Origin: Terriglobia bacterium
GTDB taxonomy: Bacteria > Acidobacteriota > Terriglobia > Bryobacterales > Bryobacteraceae
Direction of reading: 5' to 3'
DNA: 64,000 bases
Assembly (NCBI GenBank): GCA_020073615.1
Contig: JAIQEX010000020.1
Coordinates: 1-64,000 of the forward strand
Below are positions 1-7,272 of the stretch, piece by piece. Each line of letters starts with the position of its first letter. The first letter of the stretch is position 1. The translations under genes were made by a program, and so were the position numbers. The notes under the pieces are model-generated. The model worked only from the letters and a program-made list of their open reading frames with translations. It did no database searches and was not told where the DNA came from.

Positions 1-128
1 CTCCGCACTACCCTCCCGGAATTTCTCGCAACTCCCGCCAATCCCTCAATCCTCGTGAAATTCATCCGAGACAGGCTTGATCTGTCCAGAACCGAAGGAA
101 CCAGCTTGGCGGCATGAGTCGAAAACCT

Positions 129-544
129 TCACATATCGGTACTCTCAAGGTTGAACTTGATCAGCTCGATGCGTTGATATTCGAGATCGAGGAGAGCGCC
201 GTCGATGCCGCGCTCGGTGGGGCGAGGTGTCCGGCCTGTTTGACGAACTCCGGCGCCCGCGAGCGCGCATCGCCCGCGCCCCAATAGTTCCCCCAATCGA
301 CCCATGGAGTGGCGCGGAACTGGAGCGCGCCGTCACCGCCGCGGCACAGCGCGGTAAAGGGCTGGACCTTGCCGTTGAATCTCCGGTTGCGCGAAGTGGC
401 GATGGGGCGAAAGCCGCTGCGCAGCAATTCGTCGCAGCCCTTCAACGACGCCAACTCGGCTTTCGCCGCTTCGGGCGGCGTCCGGCTGCACGCGGCAAGG
501 AACAGCGCCGCGGTAAGCAACAGCCGCCACGATGTTCCCCTCAT
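129..544 (-). pseudogene. Putative lipoprotein gene with a single-base frameshift
   Basis: The minus-strand reading frame starts at an ATG preceded by a GGGAGGGG ribosome site and encodes a lipoprotein signal peptide (LLLTAALFLAAC, lipobox LAAC at about residues 16-19), so the product would be exported and anchored in a membrane. The track frame ends at 161 with a low-quality tail (SAASTALSSISNINASS). Reading one frame over from about position 225 gives a much more protein-like end, TERGIDGALLDLEYQRIELI, that continues to a TGA at 129-131. The switch falls in a run of four Cs (minus strand); one more C would restore a protein of about 138 aa. This is either a real one-base deletion or a sequencing error. 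No family is recognised. The longer TTG start at 562 in the track has no ribosome site and was not used. Confidence 0.55.
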
Positions 545-699
545 ACCCCTCCCAGACCCCAATAGCCGGTTCTATTCTCCATCAGGGGCCTATGGCGCGA
601 GTATGTCCGGCAACCCACGGCGGGCAAGCGTAGCTTGGCCCCTGCCGGCACTACTTAACGCCGACTCTGCGGCGGGCGGGTTCCTCCGTGGCGCCGATG

Positions 700-1164
700 C
701 TACGAAGCCGTCGTCTGCTCTACCTTCGCCGCTCCGGGCGTCATAGCCCTCTTCACCGCCGATCTCCTGACTGCCGCCTTCTTCTTCGGCTTCCCGGCCG
801 CTGACAGGGCGGCCGCCTTGGCGGCCCGGTAGGCTATCCATCGTTTCCTGGTGGCCGCAGCGATGCGCTCGCGGGCGGCGGCGCTCATGTGCCGTTTCTT
901 GGCCTTCTTGGCCGGCGCCCCTTTGGCCCGGTGGTACTCGGCCCACCGCTTTCTCTGCGCTGCCGCGATGCGGTTCTTGGCGGCCGCGCTCATCTTCCGC
1001 GGTTTCACGTTGGCAGCCGCCTGGCCGCCGGCACTCTGCGCCGGCACGCTCCCCCCGAGGCGGCTCTTGAGTTCCGCTATGTGACCGTTAATAGTTGTAA
1101 GCTGCGCCTGATACCCAATAAGTGCAGCTTCCAATAGGTCCTGATCGACTAGAGTTTTCGGCAT
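700..1164 (-). CDS. Basic protein with two tandem SAAA-RIAAA-KRW motifs, probable nucleic-acid binding
   Basis: This 154-aa protein begins at MPKTLVDQ; the longer upstream extension in the ORF track is low complexity and was trimmed. Residues 1-35 form a predicted amphipathic helix (LEAALIGYQAQLTTINGHIAEL) that could dimerise. Two nearly identical units follow, MSAAAKNRIAAAQRKRWAEY (about residue 58) and MSAAARERIAAATRKRWIAY (about residue 91), separated by a lysine-rich linker, with a Lys/Arg/Ala-rich tail. The units resemble the short helix-turn-helix-like repeats of NUMOD3 type and motifs I have seen in small acidobacterial and myxobacterial proteins. A role in binding DNA or RNA is inferred from composition and motif, not shown. 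There is no strong ribosome site before the chosen ATG. Confidence 0.65.
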   Translation of the reverse strand: MPKTLVDQDLLEAALIGYQAQLTTINGHIAELKSRLGGSVPAQSAGGQAAANVKPRKMSAAAKNRIAAAQRKRWAEYHRAKGAPAKKAKKRHMSAAARERIAAATRKRWIAYRAAKAAALSAAGKPKKKAAVRRSAVKRAMTPGAAKVEQTTAS

Positions 1165-1461
1165 ACACCGACAGTATCGCATGGAGTGAGCCAAAATTAG
1201 CAAGCAAAAAAAGGGGGCGCCGCCTTTTTTCCGCCTGATCGGCCATTCCGAGCCACGCGCCGATGGTTTCATGAGAGTGAGTGGCGCGGCTTTTTGTAGG
1301 GCTACTGCTCGCGTGAATCCGCGATTTTCTTGACCGGCGGGGCCGCCCGCGGCCGGTCTCAGACGCGCCGGTGACGTCGAGGGGCACACGGCCGATTAAT
1401 CGCAGGTATGAAATAGAGTATCCTGACATAGGTTTGTCTGGAGGCGGAGGGCGGAATAGGT

Positions 1462-2104
1462 ATGCGGAAGTCAGCGCCATGGTCTCTCGTTTCGCTCACC
1501 GTGACAGTTCCCGTGCTTCTTCTGGTGGGGCGTGCCCAGGGTCCTTCTGAGGCGCCCACAATTGCTTTCGCGAGTTTTGCTCCCCTCCGACTACCGCCCG
1601 TCATACTCGCCCGGCGGCGCCGGATTGTATTCACTTCGCATCAAGCCGGCTCGGCCCATATCTACCGGGGTGCACCACGATGGCTCCGGCTTCGAGCGTT
1701 TGACCGGCGATCCGGCATTTGAAGATCAAGGCGTGCTTTCTCCGATGGCAGGTCTCTTGCGTTTGTTTCTACGCGCGGGGGCCACACGAATATTTGGCTG
1801 TTAGAGACATCGCGAACCGCAAACTCGGAATGGCCCAGGTGAGACGTCGTTTCCACATTGGGTTACGCCGTGGCCGCCGCTGCAACCGTGGCCGCCGGTT
1901 GCCGGCCGGATCGCGTTCACCAGCGCTGGGACAGGCTTCAAGGATGGGGCGGTACTGCATGCCCATAACAGGCAGCCGGATGGCGAGATGCATGTGATGA
2001 AATCGGACGGCTCCGATATTCGGAGGTTGACCGGGAACCAGTTTGAAGAGGGAACTCCGGCCTGGAGGCCATCGACCGTGGCGGGGCGGCGTGCCCGTAA
2101 CTGA
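1462..2104 (+). pseudogene. Decayed secreted PD40/TolB-type beta-propeller protein
   Basis: Pieces of one PD40-type propeller protein occur in order but in different frames. Frame 1 has a signal peptide (SLVSLTVTVPVLLLVGRAQG) and IAFASFAP. Frame 2 has DYRPSYSPGG. Frame 1 returns with RRIVFTSHQAGSAHIYRG. Frame 2 then has HHDGSGFERLTGDPAFEDQG. Another frame gives SDGRSLAFVSTRGGHTNIW, then RDIANRKL. A last frame-2 stretch, MKSDGSDIRRLTGNQFEEGT, ends at a TGA. The SPDG.. and DGS..RLT signatures are those of TolB-like/PD40 repeats, which form periplasmic propellers. At least five frame changes, together with apparent loss of sequence around 1830-1930, make a dead gene far likelier than sequencing error. 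Its neighbours give no functional context. Confidence 0.8.
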
Positions 2105-2261
2105 AGCTGGTATGGTCGCCTTGTTCGCTGCGATCGAGACTTGGAAGAAAATCGTTGAATCCCCGCAGCCACTCGGCAACGGCGACGGCCACGCGGCAGG
2201 AAGTGCAATCGGCGATCGACGCCGTGCAGCACCTGCGGTTCAAGTAGGATCGACCGCCCCC

Positions 2262-3506
2262 CTACTCATACCTCAGCGCATCTATCGGATTAATCCGCGA
2301 CGCCTTCACCGCCGGGTACAATCCGAACACCACGCCCACCACCACCGACACCCCGAACGCGATCACCACTGAGGCCGTGGTCACGATCGTCTTCCACTCC
2401 GCCGTGCGCGCGATCAGCCACGCCAGGAAGTAGCCGAAGCCGATCCCCATCAACCCGCCCGTCACCGGGATCAGCACCGACTCCGTCAGGAACTGGCGCA
2501 CAATGTCGAAACGCCGCGCCCCGATCGAGCGCCGTATGCCGATCTCGCGCGTCCGCTCCAGCACCGTCGCCAGCACGATGTTCATGATGCCGATGCCGCC
2601 CACCAGCAGCGAGATCGCCGCAATCGCCACCATTACGTAGGTGAAGATCGTCTGCGTGCGCTGCTGCGCCAGCAGGGCCGCCGGGATCGTCACCGTGAAA
2701 TCCTGCGTGTTGTGGTGCGTCGAGTTCAATACCGCCGTCACCACCTTCGCCGTCTCGATGCTGTCCGCCTTGGCGCTCAGGCGGATGTCGATGCCGTCCA
2801 GGTCGTCCTTCATCCCCGCCGACTGGTCCCAGTAGCGGTACTGAAATGTGTTCAGCGGAATGTACACGATGTTGTTGATGTCCTGCATCGTCCCGCCCGA
2901 CGATTGCGCCCCCGCCATCAACTGCTCGGCCAGCACCCCCACCACTTCCAGCCACGTGTCGTTGGCCTTCACGAATTTGCCCACCGCCGACGCGTACCCC
3001 AGCAGGTTCACCTTGGCCGCTTCCCCCAGCACGCACACTGCCGCGCTCGCCGCGTCGTCCGATTCGTCGAAGAACTTGCCCTCCGCCAGCCGCAAGCTGT
3101 GGATCAGCGCGTACGACGGACGCACCCCGTACAACTCCGGCATGTCGCGCGAGGGCTTGGGCAGCACTCGAGACGGATGCAGCGCGCGCCGCGCCGACAT
3201 GCTTTCCAGCCCCTCGATGTTGGCTTGCAGAATGCGCACGTCGCGGTCCGAGAGGCCCGGCGACGAGCGCCGCCGCTGCTGCAGCGCCTCCTGGCTGGTG
3301 GCCGGACGCGAGTCCACCAGCACGTTGCGCACGCCCAGTTGCTCGATGAAGCGCAGCGACTCCTCCTTCGCCCCCGAGCCGATGGCCAGCATGCCGATCA
3401 CCGAGCCCACTCCGAAGACGATGCCCAGCGCCGTGAGCAGCGTCCGCGTCTTCTGCGCGCGCAGGTTGGAAACCGCCTGGCCGATGTCCGAAAGGTTGAA
3501 GATCAT
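2262..3506 (-). CDS. ABC transporter permease, MacB/FtsX type
   Basis: This 414-aa inner-membrane permease starts at MIFNLSDIGQ; the 865-aa ORF in the track is an out-of-frame extension into the upstream gene. It has the usual MacB_PCD layout: one membrane helix near residues 25-45 (TLLTALGIVFGVGSVIGML), a large periplasmic domain to about residue 280, then three helices carrying the family signature (GGIGIMNIVLATVLERTREI). Such permeases work with a LolD/MacB-type ATPase to move molecules across or out of the envelope. There is no ATP-binding domain in this protein and no ATPase gene next to it. Its ATG overlaps the stop of the adaptor gene 3503-4783 (ATGA), so it is the last gene of a four-gene operon. 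Confidence 0.92.
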   Translation of the reverse strand: MIFNLSDIGQAVSNLRAQKTRTLLTALGIVFGVGSVIGMLAIGSGAKEESLRFIEQLGVRNVLVDSRPATSQEALQQRRRSSPGLSDRDVRILQANIEGLESMSARRALHPSRVLPKPSRDMPELYGVRPSYALIHSLRLAEGKFFDESDDAASAAVCVLGEAAKVNLLGYASAVGKFVKANDTWLEVVGVLAEQLMAGAQSSGGTMQDINNIVYIPLNTFQYRYWDQSAGMKDDLDGIDIRLSAKADSIETAKVVTAVLNSTHHNTQDFTVTIPAALLAQQRTQTIFTYVMVAIAAISLLVGGIGIMNIVLATVLERTREIGIRRSIGARRFDIVRQFLTESVLIPVTGGLMGIGFGYFLAWLIARTAEWKTIVTTASVVIAFGVSVVVGVVFGLYPAVKASRINPIDALRYE

Positions 3507-4783
3507 TGCTGGAGCGCCTTCATGGCGCCTTGCTTCTGGTTGGCTGGTTTGTTCTGCTGGTCGGGATTGGACATGGCCACCAGCGCGCCTTCGGGAATGC
3601 CGGTCAGCACCGCCTGGCTCTCGCTGCGCCGCACCAGCGTCACGTCGTGCGGCATGAACCCGTTGGGCGTCTGCCGGTAGACGTAGGTGCGGCCGTCGCT
3701 TTCGAACAGCGCCTGCGAGGGCACCCAGGTCACGTTCTCCAGCGTCTCCACGGTGATCACCATGTTGGAGGTCATGCCCGGACGCAGTTCGGGCCCCGGC
3801 TTGTCGAGCGAGATGCGGCACTCGAAGTGGCGATCCCACGGCGACCCGGTCGTGCCCCCGAGGTTCTTCACGTGCCCCGCGAACGCTTTTCCGGCCAGTG
3901 CCACCACGGCCACGGTCACCGGCTGTCCCACCGAAAGATGCCCGCGGTCCAGCTCCCCGACGTTGGCGCTCACTTCCCAGTTCTTGAGGTCGGGGATCTG
4001 CGCCACCGCCATGCCGGCGCGCGCGTTGTCGCCAAGCTGGAACGGCATCAACTGCATGCCCCAGAACATCATGTTCATGTTGGTGTTCTGCTGCACGTTC
4101 ACATAGCCGCCGGTCTTGGCCTTCAAGGTCATGCTGTCGATGTTTTTCTGCGCCGTCTCGGCCGTGACCTTGGCTTTGTTCTCGGCCGCTTTCTGAATAG
4201 CCACCCCGGCGGACATAGTCGCTTTCTTGTTGGCCACGTCCTGTTGCGCCTGGTGCAGCCGGTTCTGCGCCTGCTCCAGCGCGATTTCGTTCTGGCGCGC
4301 TTTGATGGCCGGCACGGTGGGGTTCTTCTTGACTTCCAGTTCCGCCAGCTTCACGTCGCCGCCCGTGGACAGCAGGGTGTATTGCGTCTCCGCATCGGTG
4401 GCCTCGCTGGTGGCTTCGGCCTGGATCACCTGCTGTTCGGCTTCGGCCAAGTCGGCCTGGGCCTCGCGCAGATTGAACTCCTGGGTCGTGGTGTCGAACT
4501 GCACCACCATGTCGCCCGGCTCCACCACTTCTCCGGGTTCGCGCAGATAGGTGATGGCCATGTCGGTGCCGCCGATCATGGGCGCGGTCAGCATCTCCGA
4601 GTTGCCGCCCTGCAGCTCGCCGCGCGCCGCCACCGTGATGGTCACACTGCCGCGCTTGACGCGCGTCGCGGGAATCTCGGCGCGGGCTTCGGCCGTGGCC
4701 GTCTTCACCAGCCGCGACACGCCCCACGCGCCGGCCCCCAGAATCACGGCCGCGGACACCGCAATCAGAATGCGCTTCTTCAT
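3503..4783 (-). CDS. HlyD/MacA-like periplasmic adaptor (membrane fusion protein)
   Basis: The 426-aa protein has an N-terminal membrane anchor (ILIAVSAAVILGAGAWGVSRL, residues 4-24), a biotinyl-lipoyl-like half (ITVAARGELQGG; REPGEVVEPGDMVVQFD), a long alpha-helical hairpin rich in Ala, Glu and Gln at about residues 105-205, and a beta-barrel and membrane-proximal region (VGQPVTVAVVALAG; RPGMTSNMVITVETL). This order is standard for adaptors that bridge an inner-membrane transporter and an outer-membrane channel. Its start overlaps the upstream gene by ATGA and its stop overlaps the permease by ATGA, which indicates tight translational coupling. The substrate cannot be inferred from the sequence. 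Confidence 0.9.
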   Translation of the reverse strand: MKKRILIAVSAAVILGAGAWGVSRLVKTATAEARAEIPATRVKRGSVTITVAARGELQGGNSEMLTAPMIGGTDMAITYLREPGEVVEPGDMVVQFDTTTQEFNLREAQADLAEAEQQVIQAEATSEATDAETQYTLLSTGGDVKLAELEVKKNPTVPAIKARQNEIALEQAQNRLHQAQQDVANKKATMSAGVAIQKAAENKAKVTAETAQKNIDSMTLKAKTGGYVNVQQNTNMNMMFWGMQLMPFQLGDNARAGMAVAQIPDLKNWEVSANVGELDRGHLSVGQPVTVAVVALAGKAFAGHVKNLGGTTGSPWDRHFECRISLDKPGPELRPGMTSNMVITVETLENVTWVPSQALFESDGRTYVYRQTPNGFMPHDVTLVRRSESQAVLTGIPEGALVAMSNPDQQNKPANQKQGAMKALQQ

Positions 4784-6027
4784 TTCTTCTGGTCCTTCTT
4801 CTCCACGTCCACCAGCGCCACCAGCGCACCCGCGGGAACGCCCGTGACCGCCACTTCATCGGGATTGCGGGCCTGCACCTGGACTTCCACCGGCCGGTAA
4901 CGGTTCCCCTGGGAGAGGTACACCACCGGCTTTCCGGCGTGCGTGAACAGCGCCTTGGCGGGAATGCTGATGGCGTTCGGAATGCGGTTGATGATGATAT
5001 CGATGCCGCCGTTCATGCCCGGACGCAGGCGGCTGTCGGGCTTGGGGATGGCGGCATACGCGTGGAAGCTCTTGGTGGGCGGCCACTCGAAACTCAGCTC
5101 GGCCAGGAGCGAGATGTGGCCGATCTTGCCGGGCATGGTCAGCTCGGGCAGCGAGTCGATGCGCACGCGCACATCCTGGTCCATGCCGATGCGGCCGCGG
5201 TCGGTCTCCTCCACTTTGGCGTCCATCTCGAGGGTGGCCAGGTCGGGCATCTCCGCCAGCACGCCGCCCGGCCAGACGTTGTCGCCCACTTTGAACGGCT
5301 TGGCATTCATCCAGCCGTTGGAGTAATTGGGCTCGAAGATCAGAAACCCGGCCAGCGGCGCCTTGATCTCCATCTGCGCGATGCGCGATTTCATGAGGCT
5401 CACGTCGGACTGCGCCTGGTCGCGCACGCGCGTCAGCGAGGCAATCTTCGAGCGGTCGCTGGCCGCGTGGAGATCCACCGTAGCCTGCTCCACCTTCAGC
5501 TTCTGCTCGGCGATGCCCAGGTCCACCTTCGCCTCTTCGCCCTCGATTTTGCTCTTGATCTCGGAAAGCGAAACCTGCAGCTTCGCCTTCTCCAGGGCGA
5601 ACTGCGCGTCCGCCAGGTCGCTCTTATCCTGCTCGGCGGTGATGCGCGCTTGCGCCACCGCCTGGTCGAGTGTGGCCTGCGCCTGCCGCAGCGCCGCATC
5701 CTTCTGCTGTAGTTGCTGTTCCGAGGAGCTGGAATCGAACTTCACGATGGTTTCGCCCGCCTTGATGGCTTCGCCGGCCGCGGCCAGCCAGGCGATGCGC
5801 GGCTGGGGAACCATGGGCACGTAGATTTCCACCGAGCGGCTGGCGCGCAACTCGCCGCGGCAGCGGATGATCACCTGGAAGTCGCCCTTGCGCGCCGGGG
5901 CTACCGGAAACGTGACGCTGGCCTGCACCTTGCTCAGGCGATACACTCCCGCCGAGGCTCCGCCCAGCGCCACCAGCACTCCCAGCAGCGTGAACCAGAA
6001 CCGCACCCTACGCGCCCGTGCGCTCAT
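4780..6027 (-). CDS. HlyD-like periplasmic adaptor with long coiled coil
   Basis: This 415-aa adaptor is the second of three in the operon. It has an N-terminal anchor (FWFTLLGVLVALGGASAGVYRL), the lipoyl-like segment (AAGEAIKAGETIVKFDS), an extended coiled coil from about residue 100 to 220 (QQLQQKDAALRQAQATLDQ; LTRVRDQAQSDVSLMKSRI) and the C-terminal barrel (LRPGMNGGIDIIINRIPNAI; VTGVPAGALVALVDV). It resembles the downstream adaptor in layout but not closely in sequence, so the two are diverged paralogues. It overlaps both neighbours by 4 bases. Three adaptors for one permease suggest hetero-oligomeric adaptors or modular swapping. Confidence 0.9.
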   Translation of the reverse strand: MSARARRVRFWFTLLGVLVALGGASAGVYRLSKVQASVTFPVAPARKGDFQVIIRCRGELRASRSVEIYVPMVPQPRIAWLAAAGEAIKAGETIVKFDSSSSEQQLQQKDAALRQAQATLDQAVAQARITAEQDKSDLADAQFALEKAKLQVSLSEIKSKIEGEEAKVDLGIAEQKLKVEQATVDLHAASDRSKIASLTRVRDQAQSDVSLMKSRIAQMEIKAPLAGFLIFEPNYSNGWMNAKPFKVGDNVWPGGVLAEMPDLATLEMDAKVEETDRGRIGMDQDVRVRIDSLPELTMPGKIGHISLLAELSFEWPPTKSFHAYAAIPKPDSRLRPGMNGGIDIIINRIPNAISIPAKALFTHAGKPVVYLSQGNRYRPVEVQVQARNPDEVAVTGVPAGALVALVDVEKKDQKK

Positions 6028-7046
6028 TGCTTGCCTCCGGGAGATTCCACCACCACGGCGGCCGAAAGATCGGGCATCACGTGCGGGTCCGCCTTATCCA
6101 GCTTGAAGACCGCGGTGAACGTCTTGATGGGGCTGCCCAGGGCCGACGAGGCCACCGGGCTGGCAAACTCGAAATGCGCGGGCAGCACCAGGTCGGGATA
6201 GGCGTCCAGGTAGACGGTGGCGTGGGTGCCGGGGGTGAGGGCGGCGCCGTCCGGTTCGCCCACCATGCAGCGCACCAGCATTTCGGCGGGGTCGAAGATG
6301 GCCACGATGGGCTGCCCCCGCCAGAGCTGGTCGCCTTCCTGGGGGTGGCCCATGGAGCTGTTGCGAAACACGTTCTGGTGCGCCACCATGCCGGAAAGCG
6401 TGGCGTGGATCTCCAGCCGGCGCATGTTGGATTGCGCGCGCTCGAGGGCCACCCGCTGGCGGTCGCGCTGCAATTCCAGGATGCGCAGGGCGGCCGCATC
6501 GGCTTTGTCGTGCAGGGCGTTGGATTTGGTGAGGCTCTCCACGTGCTGGCGTGCAATTCCCGCCTTGACTTCGTCCTGCTGGCGCTCGATTTCGCTGAGC
6601 ACCGGTCCTTTCTTAAGCTCGATGAGCGCCTTGTCGCGGTCGGCTTCGGCCTGCTTGAGATCGGCGGTGCGCTTCTCGGCGTCGGCGCGGTTCTGGGCGC
6701 GTTTCTGGTCCACCTGGTGTCCCAGATCGTCGAACTTGGCCTGTGCGTCGCGGGCGTTGTCTACCTGCTGGGTATTGTCGAAGGTGGCGATGAGATCTCC
6801 TTCCTTGACGCGCGATCCGTTGGGAATCAGCTTGGTCAGGGTCATGGCGCCGCCCTGTCCCTGGATCTGCGGCACCGTCACCTTGAAGGAGTGGACCGCC
6901 TGCACCGTGCCGGTGACGCGCACTTCGCGCTTGGGGGGCGCCGTTTCCCGCGCCGGAGGCGGGGACGCGGCATGGGTGGTGGAAGGAGTCGAGCGGCTGC
7001 ACGAGACGAGAAGCAGCAGCGGCACCGCCGCCGCGAGTGGACGCAC
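6024..7046 (-). CDS. HlyD-like adaptor lipoprotein, first gene of the efflux operon
   Basis: The 340-aa product starts at a GTG that has a strong GGAGG six bases upstream. It carries a lipoprotein signal peptide (AAAVPLLLLVSC, Cys at about residue 16), unlike the two downstream adaptors that use an uncleaved helix. After a Pro-rich linker come the lipoyl-like part (VTGTVQAVHSFKVTVPQIQG; IPNGSRVKEGDLIATFDN), a coiled coil at about residues 95-210 (AQAKFDDLGHQVDQKRAQ) and a C-terminal barrel domain ending near YPDLVLPAHFEF. It lacks the long membrane-proximal extension of its neighbours. Lipid anchoring of one adaptor in a multi-adaptor set is common in RND and MacAB systems. It is divergent to asnB across a 226-bp regulatory region. 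Confidence 0.88.
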   Translation of the reverse strand: MRPLAAAVPLLLLVSCSRSTPSTTHAASPPPARETAPPKREVRVTGTVQAVHSFKVTVPQIQGQGGAMTLTKLIPNGSRVKEGDLIATFDNTQQVDNARDAQAKFDDLGHQVDQKRAQNRADAEKRTADLKQAEADRDKALIELKKGPVLSEIERQQDEVKAGIARQHVESLTKSNALHDKADAAALRILELQRDRQRVALERAQSNMRRLEIHATLSGMVAHQNVFRNSSMGHPQEGDQLWRGQPIVAIFDPAEMLVRCMVGEPDGAALTPGTHATVYLDAYPDLVLPAHFEFASPVASSALGSPIKTFTAVFKLDKADPHVMPDLSAAVVVESPGGKQ

Positions 7047-7165
7047 ACAACACCTCCGTTAGAGATCTCGCAGATTAGACGCCGCTCCCGGCGGAATGGT
7101 TGATAGGAATTGCAGGTGCAAGTGGCGGCGATAGTGCTAGTACTTCCGGCAGTGGAGCATCGGAG

Positions 7166-7181
7166 TTCCAAAATATTGGAA
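7166..7181. promoter_or_regulatory. Perfect dyad TTCCAA-AATA-TTGGAA, candidate operator
   Basis: TTCCAA (7166-7171) and TTGGAA (7176-7181) form a perfect 6-bp dyad in the region between the divergent efflux operon and asnB. It lies directly upstream of the -35 element proposed for asnB, where a repressor or activator could act on either direction. The regulator is unknown. Confidence 0.35.
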
Positions 7182-7189
7182 TTTGGCTC

Positions 7190-7217
7190 TTGGATTGGCC
7201 GGGAATTGTGATATATT
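7190..7217 (+). promoter_or_regulatory. Candidate sigma-70-like promoter for asnB
   Basis: TTGGAT (7190-7195) and TATATT (7212-7217) are separated by 16 bases, giving a leader of about 50 bases before the asnB start. The -10 box is one of very few AT-rich stretches in this high-GC window. Support is by eye only. Confidence 0.35.
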
Positions 7218-7272
7218 CAGCACAAATCCATCGCAGAACGGGTGGAGCCGGAAGTACGGGGATTGATCGGAA

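Noticed and set aside
1206-1230. A-run, GGGGGCGCCGCC, T-run as a terminator
   Set aside because: The loop is too small and the stem has mismatches; position upstream of a divergent pair makes a terminator unlikely.
2262-4859. 865-aa ORF as one large permease
   Set aside because: The N-terminal 451 residues are an out-of-frame reading of the adaptor gene; the true start is MIFNL at 3506.
3506-4900. 464-aa plus-strand ORF opposite the HlyD-like genes
   Set aside because: Antisense shadow in high-GC DNA; composition dominated by His/Arg/Gly and no motif, whereas the minus-strand genes have complete domains.
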